From NCBI RefSeq assembly GCF_006717145.1, contig NZ_VFQF01000001.1, positions 1,860,001 to 1,924,000 of the forward strand: a stretch of DNA of 64,000 nt, written 5' to 3'. The notes beneath the pieces were generated by a model that was not told the origin of the DNA, did no database searches, and worked only from the letters and a program-made list of their open reading frames with translations. The translations under genes were made by a program, and so were the position numbers. Each line of letters begins with the position of its first letter. Position 1 is the first letter of the stretch. Of this stretch, positions 26,566 through 34,527 are shown piece after piece. Source of the stretch: Humibacillus xanthopallidus. Lineage in GTDB: Bacteria; Actinomycetota; Actinomycetes; Actinomycetales; Dermatophilaceae.

Positions 26566-29381
26566 CCTCCACGGCCTCACTACCCACCCTGCCCCGCGTC
26601 GGCTTCGAGACGGTGCCGCGGCCGGTCGACGACACGCTGCCGCGCATGGACGTCGCGGGCTTCGTCGGGTTCGCTGCCAGCGGGCCGATCGACCTCCCGG
26701 TCCTGGTCGAGGACGCCGTCGCCCTGCGCGACGTCTTCGGCCCAGACCCCGAGCTGGCCCGAACCGACGACGGGACGCGAGTGCGTGCCCACCTTGCCCG
26801 AGCCGTCGAGGCGTTCTTCGCCAACGGCGGGAAGCGGGCGTGGGTCGTCCGGGTGGCGGCGAGGCCTGATATCGCACGCGGCCGCCGCGGTGCGATGACC
26901 AGCCGGTTCATGGTGCCGGGCTTGCTGGTGCCACCGCAGTCGGGGGTGCGCGTCGACGAGTGGCGGCTCGCGACGCTGCGCTCGCGATCGCCGGGGAGCT
27001 GGTCCGACCGGCTGACAGCGTCGGCGACGCTCGAGGTGACCACCTGTGTCGCCCAAGACGTGAGTGCCGGGGACGGCCGGGTGGGTGCAGTCGTGGACCA
27101 CGCCGTCGACGTCGTGACCGGCGACCTGGTCCGGATCACGCTCGCCGATGACGTGTTCCTCCTCGGTGCGGTCGTCGGTGTCTCGGTCGGGCCGGCCGGT
27201 CGCCTCCTGACACTGGACCCGCGGGCGACGCGGCTCACCCAAGCCGCGGCCCTGGACGGTGCCGCCACGGCGTACCGCCTGGGTGAGAGCAGTCCTCACC
27301 AGCTGTCCGGCTTCGCCACCGCCAACGTGGACGGTGCGCCCTACGTCGTGGTCGACGACGCCGAGCCGCTCGACCCCGGCGACGTGGTCATCGCCGGGGC
27401 ACCGGCCGACTCCGTGGTGGTGGCCTTGCTGGGCGATGTGGCCCCGGAGCTCTCGACGACCGGCCACCGCTATCTGCGAGTGGAGCTGGCTACTCGTGTC
27501 CGGGGCGACCTTCCGGCGAGCTGGCCCACGCTCCGTGACCCGGCGACGGCCCTCGTCCTCGAGGTCCAGCGGGTGCGCCTCACCGTCCGCGACGGCGATG
27601 CGGTCGTCGCGGCACTCACGGGGCTCGGGCTCGGCGCCGCACACCCGAGAGCCCTCTGCGCACTACCGGACGACGACCGCGTTTTCGGCGCGCTGCTGGG
27701 TCCCAGGGCTGCCGCCGAGGACCTCAGCGCCGACCCCGCGTCGCGCGTGCTGACGTCCTTCGAGCGCGAGTGCCTGTCCCCGCGCTTCCCACTGGGTGGG
27801 ACCCTCGCCACGGTCCTGCTCCCACTCGGGCTCTCGCAGGACCCGTTTCGGTCGAGTCCCGGCAGCCGCGTGCCCACCGGCGAGCCGGCCCCGTCGAGAG
27901 ACGGCCTCGACACCTACGCTGCGGATCTGTTCGTCGACCGGGACCTGGCCGCGCTCGGCGTCGACACGTTGCTGCCCGCCGCATGGGACCTGGCCTATCT
28001 GCGTCAGGCGCCGAGGCGGCTGCACGGCCTGCACGCCTTGGCGACGCTCGACGAAATCAGCCTGGTGGCAGTGCCCGATGCGGTGCACACCGGATGGGAG
28101 CACCGTGAGATCGCAGCCCCACCAGCGTTGAGCGCGCCGGAGCTGGTCGTCGAGGATGTCGTGGACGACCTCGTCGATGGTGGGGTGCGGCTCCGATGGT
28201 CCTCGGTGCCGACGGCCACGGGCTACGAGCTCGAGACCGACCTCGCGGAGACGTTTCCCGCGCCGGTGTCGGTCACGATGTCCGGCACGACCGCCACCGC
28301 GGCGCCGTTGACCGCCTGCACGAGCGTCCAGTTGAGCCGGGTCCGAGCGATCCGCCACGACGAGCAAGGACCGTGGTCGAACGTCGTCGCCGCGTTCGCT
28401 CCCGCAGCGACGTTCGCCCCTTGCCTGCTGCCCACCGTCACCGCGGAACCCGAACCGCCCCGGCCCGCCGATCCGCCGACGTCGGCCTGGCGAGCGCGTA
28501 CCTCGGCAGAGGCAGAGCCGTGGTCGACCCTCCTTGCGGTGCAGTCGGCCGTGCTGCGCTGGTGTGCTGCGCGCGGCGACGTTCTCGCGGCGCTGGCCCT
28601 GCCGGGTTCGTTCACCGCCGACGACGCCGCACGCCATGTCGCACGGCTGCGGGGCGCGCGCGCCGCGTTCGACGACGTCGGACAGCCGGCCGAGCTCGAC
28701 GTGCTCGACGGCATCGTTCCGGCCCTGACCCAGGACGAGATGTTCGTCCTGGGGTACGGCGCGGCATACCACCCGTGGCTGGTCAGCGGCCGACCCGGGA
28801 GCGACCTGGGCGCCGTCCCTCCCGAGGGCGCCGTGCTCGGCACGTATGCCGCCGGCGCACTCGGCGCCGGAGCGTGGATCGCGCCGGCGCGGCGCCAGTT
28901 CCTGGGTGCGCTAGCGCTGCGGCCGGACATCGGGGACGACGGGCTCCGCGCTCTGGCGGGCGCGCAGGTCAACCCCGTCGCGCAGGACCCGTCCGGTTTC
29001 ATGGCCTTGACCGCGACCACGCTGTCCGACGTCGCGGCGCTGTGGCCCGTCAACGTCCGCCGCCTCATCGCACTGCTTCGTCGCCTGTCTGTTCGTGAGG
29101 GGGCCCGGACGGTCTTCGAGCAGCACGACCGCGAGCTGCAACAGCTGGTGCGCATGCGGTTCGAGCGGATCCTCGAGGGCGTGTACCTGCGCGGTGGCCT
29201 GGCGGGAGCGACCCCGGACGAGGCCTTCGATGTGTCGACCGGCGCGGCCGTGAACAGCGAGGCCACCATGGCTCAGGGCCGGTTCGTGGTCGAGGTCCGG
29301 ATCGCACCCTCGAGGCCGCTGGAGTTCCTGACGGTTCGGCTGGTGCTCCAGGGCACGAACAGCGGAGGGAGCCGGCTGTGA
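26562..29381 (+). CDS. Second, oversized sheath-family protein with beta-rich insertion
   Basis: This 939-aa protein starts like a sheath subunit (RMDVAGFVGFAASGPIDLPV, VEAFFANGGKRAWVVRVA) and ends with sheath-like strands (GRFVVEVRIAPSRPLEF then RLVLQ). Between residues about 530 and 620 lies a fibronectin type III-like module (GVRLRWSSVPTATGYELE and WSNVVAAFAP). The C-terminal part contains FMALTATTLSDVAALWPVNVRRLIALLRR and RTVFEQHD, as in sheath domains near the baseplate. It is 300 residues longer than the main sheath. A special ring, for example where sheath meets baseplate or a surface-decorated ring, is the likely role. Both ends overlap neighbouring genes (GTGA). Confidence 0.8.
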   Translation: MTSTASLPTLPRVGFETVPRPVDDTLPRMDVAGFVGFAASGPIDLPVLVEDAVALRDVFGPDPELARTDDGTRVRAHLARAVEAFFANGGKRAWVVRVAARPDIARGRRGAMTSRFMVPGLLVPPQSGVRVDEWRLATLRSRSPGSWSDRLTASATLEVTTCVAQDVSAGDGRVGAVVDHAVDVVTGDLVRITLADDVFLLGAVVGVSVGPAGRLLTLDPRATRLTQAAALDGAATAYRLGESSPHQLSGFATANVDGAPYVVVDDAEPLDPGDVVIAGAPADSVVVALLGDVAPELSTTGHRYLRVELATRVRGDLPASWPTLRDPATALVLEVQRVRLTVRDGDAVVAALTGLGLGAAHPRALCALPDDDRVFGALLGPRAAAEDLSADPASRVLTSFERECLSPRFPLGGTLATVLLPLGLSQDPFRSSPGSRVPTGEPAPSRDGLDTYAADLFVDRDLAALGVDTLLPAAWDLAYLRQAPRRLHGLHALATLDEISLVAVPDAVHTGWEHREIAAPPALSAPELVVEDVVDDLVDGGVRLRWSSVPTATGYELETDLAETFPAPVSVTMSGTTATAAPLTACTSVQLSRVRAIRHDEQGPWSNVVAAFAPAATFAPCLLPTVTAEPEPPRPADPPTSAWRARTSAEAEPWSTLLAVQSAVLRWCAARGDVLAALALPGSFTADDAARHVARLRGARAAFDDVGQPAELDVLDGIVPALTQDEMFVLGYGAAYHPWLVSGRPGSDLGAVPPEGAVLGTYAAGALGAGAWIAPARRQFLGALALRPDIGDDGLRALAGAQVNPVAQDPSGFMALTATTLSDVAALWPVNVRRLIALLRRLSVREGARTVFEQHDRELQQLVRMRFERILEGVYLRGGLAGATPDEAFDVSTGAAVNSEATMAQGRFVVEVRIAPSRPLEFLTVRLVLQGTNSGGSRL

Positions 29382-29842
29382 TCCACCAGACGTTCAACTT
29401 CCTGGTCCGCATCGATACGGGCGAGGGCGGGGTGCTGTGTGAGGCCGCGTTCGCCGAGTGCGCCGGCCTGGAGATGTCCGCCGCCCCCAAGACGATCCGA
29501 GAGGGCGGCAACAACGTCGGGCCGGTCCACCTCGCCGGCCCCGTGTCCTACGGGACGCTCGCCCTCAAGCGCGGCATGAGCGAGCGGTTCGACCTCTGGT
29601 CCTGGTTCGACTCGGTGCATCGGGACGGTGGCCGGCACCGCCGGGCGGACTGCCAGGTGGAGGTCCGGACCCCGGACGGCACCGGCACGGCATACACCCT
29701 CAAGCTCGTCCGGTGCCTGCCGGTCAAGCTCAAGGCACCCGATCTGCACGCGAAGGACGGCGGCCTGGCGATCGAGGAGCTCGAGATCGCCTACGAGGGA
29801 CTGCGGCTGATCCCCCCGGCAGGAGGTGAGTCCGGTGGCTGA
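29378..29842 (+). CDS. Second tube protein (gp19 family, Pvc5-like)
   Basis: This 154-aa paralogue of the main tube protein reads HQTFNFLVRIDTGEG, AAFAECAGLEMSAAPKTIRE, VSYGTLALKRGMSERFDLWSWFDSVHR, and a final AIEELEIAYEGLRL. It is more Cys-rich than the main tube subunit (four or more Cys). In PVC and Afp a second tube protein forms the first ring next to the baseplate adaptor, and the position of this gene just before the adaptor gene fits that. Its GTG start overlaps the previous stop and its stop overlaps the adaptor start. Confidence 0.88.
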   Translation: MIHQTFNFLVRIDTGEGGVLCEAAFAECAGLEMSAAPKTIREGGNNVGPVHLAGPVSYGTLALKRGMSERFDLWSWFDSVHRDGGRHRRADCQVEVRTPDGTGTAYTLKLVRCLPVKLKAPDLHAKDGGLAIEELEIAYEGLRLIPPAGGESGG

Positions 29843-30533
29843 CCAGGCCACTCTGGCCAAGGCCAGGCTCGTCGAGATCGAGCTGTCCGACAAGGAAGCC
29901 GACTCGCGCGAGACCAATCCCGACGCGACGGTCAAGGTGCAGTTCAACCCCGAGACCCTGAAGATCGTCTACTCCAACACGATGCAAGGTGGCGACCAGT
30001 CGGGTGGCGGTGCCATCCAGTTCGTCAGCAGGAGCACTACCAAGCTCAGCGTGGAACTGTGGTTCGACGCTGCCCTGGACGGCGTCCAGGACGTCAGAAG
30101 GAGGACCAGGATGGTGGCTCACTTCATCACCCCGGTGCGCAAGGGCCGGGGCATGGCGCCGCCGGCCGTCCGCTTCACCTGGGGGTCCTTCCTGTTCGAA
30201 GGCGTGATGGACTCCATGGACGAGTCCCTCGAACTGTTCAGCGCCGACGGCCGACCCTTGCGCGCGAAGGTGACGATCGGGATCACGAGCCAGCGCATCC
30301 AGTTCCACGAGCCACCCGCCCCGTCGTCCGGCGGAAGCCTTCCCGGAACCACGCCGCGGCAGCAGGCACGAGGAGGTGAAAGCCTCCAGCAGATGATGGG
30401 TCGCGACTCGGGTCGTGGCACTGGGGCTCCGGGCTGGCAGGCCGTCGCCACCGCCAACGGGATCGAGAACCCGCGCCGACTGCCGGCCGGGACCTTCGTC
30501 GACCTCTCCCCCTCGACGGGGGTGCGCCAATGA
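29835..30533 (+). CDS. Tube-baseplate adaptor with CIS tube N-domain and LysM-like end (Pvc7-like)
   Basis: About 232 aa. The N-terminal part, KVQFNPETLKIVYSNTMQGG then TTKLSVELWFD and PPAVRFTWGSFLFEGVMDS, is the contractile-injection tube adaptor domain. A Ser/Gly/Gln-rich linker follows, and the last 35 residues (GWQAVATANGIENPRRLPAG) form a LysM-like module. In related systems the protein links tube to spike hub. Of two possible GTG starts, 29835 is better because AGGAGG (29821-29826) lies eight bases before it. It overlaps the tube gene by eight bases and the DUF5908 gene by four. Confidence 0.85.
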   Translation: MADQATLAKARLVEIELSDKEADSRETNPDATVKVQFNPETLKIVYSNTMQGGDQSGGGAIQFVSRSTTKLSVELWFDAALDGVQDVRRRTRMVAHFITPVRKGRGMAPPAVRFTWGSFLFEGVMDSMDESLELFSADGRPLRAKVTIGITSQRIQFHEPPAPSSGGSLPGTTPRQQARGGESLQQMMGRDSGRGTGAPGWQAVATANGIENPRRLPAGTFVDLSPSTGVRQ

Positions 30534-30697
30534 GCGTCATCATCAACGAGCTCGAGGTGCTCGTCGCGCCCGAGCAGGCGCCCCAGGGGCCGGGCCCGCG
30601 CGAGCCGGCGTCGCAGGAACCAGCTCCCACGGCGTTCGAGCTGCGCGCCCTGCTCCGCCACATCGCCGACCGCGCCGAGCGGGTGAGGGCGGACTGA
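30530..30697 (+). CDS. Small DUF5908-like eCIS protein (Pvc6-like), 55 aa
   Basis: This short gene is easy to miss: ATG at 30530 overlaps the previous stop (ATGA), and TGA is at 30695-30697. The protein begins MSVIINELEVLVAPEQ, has a Pro/Gln/Ala-rich middle and ends in a basic helix, FELRALLRHIADRAERVRAD. DUF5908 proteins of this size, with the same opening (small aliphatic strand then a linker) are regular members of injection-system clusters between adaptor and spike genes. Their function is unknown. The gene's exact fit between two coding frames argues strongly that it is real. Confidence 0.8.
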   Translation: MSVIINELEVLVAPEQAPQGPGPREPASQEPAPTAFELRALLRHIADRAERVRAD

Positions 30698-30698
30698 C

Positions 30699-31781
30699 GT
30701 GGCACTGCCGACCGCTGCCCTCTACAGCGCCCGACCGACACTCCAGATCGACGGGTCGGACTCCTCGCTGCTCACCGACCATGTCCTGGCCGTGACTGTC
30801 ACCGAGACGAGCGAGGGGATGTCACGGTGCGAGATCGTCGCGGGCAACTGGGGCAGCGCAGACTCGTCTGACGGCTACGTCTTCAACGATCGTCGCACCG
30901 TCGACTTCGGGACCCGGGTCGCGCTCCGCATCGGCGACGGCGATCGTGCCGGCACGCTGTTCGACGGCGTGGTCACCGGGATCGAGGCGCAGTACCCGCA
31001 GACCGGTGCGCCCGCGATCGCCTTCCTGGCCGAGGACCGTCTGCAGGAGCTGCGGATGACGCGACGAACCCGATCCTTCGAGGAAGCCTCGGACGCGGAC
31101 ATCATCCGCAGCGTCGTCAGCGAACACGGCCTGTCGGCGTCAGTCGATGTCGACGGACCGGTCCACCACCACGTGGCTCAGGCGAACCAGAGCGACCTGG
31201 CCTTCATCCGGGAGCGGGCCCGGCTCGTCGACGCCGACCTGTGGATCGACGGGAGCTCCGTGCACGTCGCCTCGCGGGGACGCCGGGGCACCGAGGACGT
31301 CACCCTCACCTACAACGCCGACCTGCACGAGGTGACGGTCCTTGCCGATCTCGCCCGGCAACGCAGCAGTGTCGTCGTGGCCGGGTGGGACGTCTCGGCC
31401 AAGGAGGCCATCAAGGCCGAGGCGGACTCCTCGGCGATCCAGCCAGAGCTCGACGGTGACACCTCGGGGATAGACCTGCTCGAGCAGGCGCTGGCGTCCC
31501 GGGCGGACACGATCGTGCACACCGCGCCCGCGACCTCGACCATCGCCCAGGCCCAAGCCGATATGGCCCTGCGCACGAGCGCCCGGCGCTTCGTCACCGC
31601 GATCGGCCTCGCGGAGGGCGACACTCGACTGCGGGCCGGTGCGCGGGTGCGGCTGGCCGGTCTGGGCGCCGGGTTCGAGGGCCGCTTCACCCTCGTGGAG
31701 GTCGAACACGCGTTTGACGGCCGGCGAGGCTACCGAACCAGGTTCCGCGCCGAGCGTCCCGGACTGGGGAGCAGCGCATGA
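30699..31781 (+). CDS. Baseplate hub protein, gp27/late control D-like
   Basis: This 360-aa protein matches the hub half of VgrG-type spikes: RPTLQIDGSDSSLLTDHVLAV (split motif), TLFDGVVTGIEAQYPQTG, AEDRLQELRMTRRTRSFEEASDADIIRS (key residues RLQ and ADI), and DLAFIRERARLVDADLWID, the gp27/D-protein signature. In PVC a single fused protein carries both hub and spike; here the OB-fold/spike part is a separate downstream gene, as in contractile phages. It begins at a GTG one base after the DUF5908 stop and its own stop overlaps the next ATG. Confidence 0.85.
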   Translation: MALPTAALYSARPTLQIDGSDSSLLTDHVLAVTVTETSEGMSRCEIVAGNWGSADSSDGYVFNDRRTVDFGTRVALRIGDGDRAGTLFDGVVTGIEAQYPQTGAPAIAFLAEDRLQELRMTRRTRSFEEASDADIIRSVVSEHGLSASVDVDGPVHHHVAQANQSDLAFIRERARLVDADLWIDGSSVHVASRGRRGTEDVTLTYNADLHEVTVLADLARQRSSVVVAGWDVSAKEAIKAEADSSAIQPELDGDTSGIDLLEQALASRADTIVHTAPATSTIAQAQADMALRTSARRFVTAIGLAEGDTRLRAGARVRLAGLGAGFEGRFTLVEVEHAFDGRRGYRTRFRAERPGLGSSA

Positions 31782-32488
31782 CTGTCACCGACGACCTGCG
31801 CGACCTGACGGTCCACCGATGGCCATCCGGGTACGGCTCGCGCTTCTACGGCGTGCACCCGGCGGTCGTGACCGACGTCGACGACCCCACCACGACGGGC
31901 CGAGTCAAGATCCGGCTTCCGTGGTCGCCCGACAGCGGTGACGCGGCATACGAGACGTGGGCCCGGCTGGCGACCCTGATGGCCGGGTCGGACCGCGGCA
32001 CGTGGTTCATGCCGGACGTCGACGACGAGGTGCTCGTCGCGTTCGAGGCCGGCGACCCCACCCAGCCGTTCGTCATCGGAGCGCTCTGGAACGGCAAGGA
32101 CGCCCCGCCGGAGTCGATGGCCTCCGGCAACGACATCAAAGCGATCCACTCCCGCAACGGCGTCGTCGTCACGTTCGACGACACGGACGGCCAGGAGCGG
32201 TTGCGCCTGGAGACCCCTGCCGGCCAGGTAGTGACGCTTGCCGACGGGCCGAGCACGATCACGGTCGCGGACGCCAACCAGAACACCGTCACCTTGGACA
32301 GCAGCGGGGTCACGGTGCAGTGCTCCGCGAAGGTCACCGTGAACGGCAGCGAGTTCGAGGTCACCGCCGGCAAGGTCACGGTCAACGCGGGGATGTCGAC
32401 CTTCAGCGGCGTCGTCAAGGCCGACACCGTCATCGCCAACTCAGTCGTCAGCTCGAGCTACACGCCGGGCGCCGGAAACATGTGGTAG
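31778..32488 (+). CDS. Spike protein, gp5/baseplate V-like
   Basis: This is a 236-aa protein. The OB-fold part reads FYGVHPAVVTDVDDPTTTGRV, IRLPWSPDSG, ETWARLATLMAGSDRGTWF, MPDVDDEVLVAFEAGDPTQP and VIGALWNGKDAPP, the standard gp5/VgrG core. The C-terminal 110 residues are short repeating strands (ITVADANQNTVTLDSSGVTV, KVTVNAGMSTFSGVV) expected to form the trimeric beta-helix of the spike. There is no PAAR domain at its end and I found no separate PAAR gene in the block. ATGA overlap with the hub gene. Confidence 0.88.
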   Translation: MTVTDDLRDLTVHRWPSGYGSRFYGVHPAVVTDVDDPTTTGRVKIRLPWSPDSGDAAYETWARLATLMAGSDRGTWFMPDVDDEVLVAFEAGDPTQPFVIGALWNGKDAPPESMASGNDIKAIHSRNGVVVTFDDTDGQERLRLETPAGQVVTLADGPSTITVADANQNTVTLDSSGVTVQCSAKVTVNGSEFEVTAGKVTVNAGMSTFSGVVKADTVIANSVVSSSYTPGAGNMW

Positions 32489-32494
32489 GTCGCG

Positions 32495-34108
32495 ATGAGT
32501 CATCGTCCTGCGTGGAGGGCAGCCGCACCGTTGTGGCCCGCGGCGTTGGCCGGTTCCGTGGCCATGGACCGCCCGGCGATCCTGCGGTTCGACACGGACG
32601 ACTTCGTCGACCGCCTCAAGGCGGAGCTGGACGACCCGGCGCGCGAGGTGGGCGCACTGGTCCTGCGGCCCGAGACGTGGCGGTCGCCGGCCAGCGGCCT
32701 CGGCTACGTCGGCACCGAGGTGCCCAAGCTGTACCAGCCAATCCACGCCCGCTTCTACCTCGTCGTCGCGAGCCTCGTCTGCGCCCGTTACGGCCTTCCG
32801 GACAAGGCCATCCATCCGACGAGCCAGGAGACTACGTACGCGGTGCTGCGCCGGCTCGAGCCACGTGGCGCTCCCGCCGTCGACCCGACCCGGTCCGGCA
32901 CATTCCGTGAGTTCGGCTGGGTCCCAAGGGGTGAACGCGGGTCCTGGGTCGAGCTGAGCGCGGTGCCCGGCGGGGCCACCGCAGTGGTCGCCGGGGAGGA
33001 GCCACTGGCTGCGTTCCCGCTGACCTACGTCGAGGGGCCCGACGGTCGCCGGCGACGGGTTCTGGCAGCCATGGTCCCGGTTGCCAGACGTGAGGTGTAC
33101 GAGGCCGCGGTGACCCCTGTTCCGATCAGCTCGACCGACCCGGCGGCAGCGCTCGCGCTCCCGGGGCGGTCAGAGCTCGAGGCCATCGTGCTCGAGCTGA
33201 AGTCCGTGATCCGGCTTGCCGGGGCGCCGACCATGACCGAGGCGACCTCGGTCGACCAGCTGCGCGAGGCGCTCTTCTTCGCGCTGATCGATCTCGCGTC
33301 GTTCCTGTCCCGCGAGCTGTCGCAGGTATGGAACCAGGCCGGTACGGACCGAGGCGGCGACACGCTGCCTGAGAAGCTTGCGAAGCCGGCCTTCGGGTCG
33401 AGCTGGTGGCAGGCGTTACACACCGCGGATGCCCACCGCAACGACGTCGTGTCCGTCGGGGCCTACCCCCCGCCGGTCGCCGGCCGGTCGGTCGACGAGA
33501 TGAAGGCGGACCTGGCTGCGCTCGGACTCGAGGCAGACGGGCCGACCGTGCAGGACCCCTTCTTCGCCCTCGTGTCCGACGCGATGGGAGCCCCCGATCC
33601 CGCCCCCGATCCCGCGTCGGGCGCCGGCCCGGCGTCCGCCGCGGACCCGCAGGTGGGGCCGAGCCGCAACGCCGTGTATGCCGTGCGCTTCGTCTACCAG
33701 CGACCGCGCTGCCCCGACCCGCAGCGACTCACGATGAGCGCGCTGTCGCCGACGTTCAGGCTGGCGCACTTCCACGACCCCGACGCGCCGTTCCGAGAGA
33801 ACCGCATCGTGCTGCCGGTCGACACCTCGCTCGCCGGTCTGCGGAAGTTCCCTCAGGCCGTCAAGGTTGAGGTCTCCGCCCAGCTGCGCAAGCAGATGGA
33901 GCGCATTCAGGACGTCAAGCTCGGGGACCTCGACGACGGCTCGGTGCCGGGCGAGAAGGACGTCAGTCTCGGCATGGTCTGCTCGTTGTCGATCCCGATC
34001 ATCGCGATCTGCGCGCTGGTGCTGCTCATGATCGTGGTGTCGCTGCTCAACCTCGTCTTCTTCTGGGTGCCGCTGTTCAAGAAGTGTCTGCCGAAGGCTC
34101 CCGGATGA
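32495..34108 (+). CDS. eCIS protein with C-terminal membrane segment (anchor candidate)
   Basis: This 537-aa protein belongs to no family I can name. Residues 20-480 look globular (ILRFDTDDFVDRLKAELDDP, VPKLYQPIHARFYLVVASLV), with a Pro/Ala/Asp linker of repeated PDPA near 365-385. Residues about 500-525 form one strong membrane helix, LSIPIIAICALVLLMIVVSL then NLVFFWVPLF, followed by the basic end KKCLPKAPG, so the bulk should lie on one face of the membrane with the tail inserted. No other structural gene here has such a segment. It could attach the machine to the cytoplasmic membrane. ATG 32495 or 32564 may be the start. Confidence 0.65.
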   Translation: MSHRPAWRAAAPLWPAALAGSVAMDRPAILRFDTDDFVDRLKAELDDPAREVGALVLRPETWRSPASGLGYVGTEVPKLYQPIHARFYLVVASLVCARYGLPDKAIHPTSQETTYAVLRRLEPRGAPAVDPTRSGTFREFGWVPRGERGSWVELSAVPGGATAVVAGEEPLAAFPLTYVEGPDGRRRRVLAAMVPVARREVYEAAVTPVPISSTDPAAALALPGRSELEAIVLELKSVIRLAGAPTMTEATSVDQLREALFFALIDLASFLSRELSQVWNQAGTDRGGDTLPEKLAKPAFGSSWWQALHTADAHRNDVVSVGAYPPPVAGRSVDEMKADLAALGLEADGPTVQDPFFALVSDAMGAPDPAPDPASGAGPASAADPQVGPSRNAVYAVRFVYQRPRCPDPQRLTMSALSPTFRLAHFHDPDAPFRENRIVLPVDTSLAGLRKFPQAVKVEVSAQLRKQMERIQDVKLGDLDDGSVPGEKDVSLGMVCSLSIPIIAICALVLLMIVVSLLNLVFFWVPLFKKCLPKAPG

Positions 34109-34527
34109 CGACCGTACCGATGTCCACCGACGCCGCCCTGTTCGGCACGGGCGTCGCCTTTCCGCCGCGCCTGGACGCCGAAGGTCGCTGGGGCTGGGCC
34201 GTCGGCGACGAGAGCGTGCGCCAGTCGATCCGGATCATCCTGACCACCGAACCCGGCGAGCGCTTGATGCTGCCGAGCTTCGGTGCCGGGCTGCGCGCCT
34301 ATCTCTTCGAGCCGAACATCCCGTCGACCCATCGGCATCTCGAGGAGCGAATCGGGTTCGCGCTCAGGCGTTGGGAGCCACGGATCACGGTTTCGTCGGT
34401 CGCCGTCGGCGCGAGTCCCGACGACCCGAGCAGTGCTGTCGCAACCGTCAGCTACTCCCTGGTCGCAACAGGCACCACGGAGGCCTTGGAGCTGGCGATC
34501 CCGGTAAGGGGAGGTGCGAGCCCGTGA
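34105..34527 (+). CDS. Baseplate wedge protein gp25 (Pvc9-like)
   Basis: This 140-aa protein has the gp25/GPW pattern: GTGVAFPPRLDAEGRWGWAV near the N-terminus, SIRIILTTEPGERLMLPSFGAGLRAYLFEPN (key residues EPGER, FG and G) in the middle, and RWEPRITVSSVAVG near the end. gp25 nucleates sheath assembly at the baseplate; the EPR-type motif seen here (EPGER) is diagnostic. Start and stop both overlap neighbouring genes (ATGA, GTGA). Confidence 0.92.
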   Translation: MTTVPMSTDAALFGTGVAFPPRLDAEGRWGWAVGDESVRQSIRIILTTEPGERLMLPSFGAGLRAYLFEPNIPSTHRHLEERIGFALRRWEPRITVSSVAVGASPDDPSSAVATVSYSLVATGTTEALELAIPVRGGASP

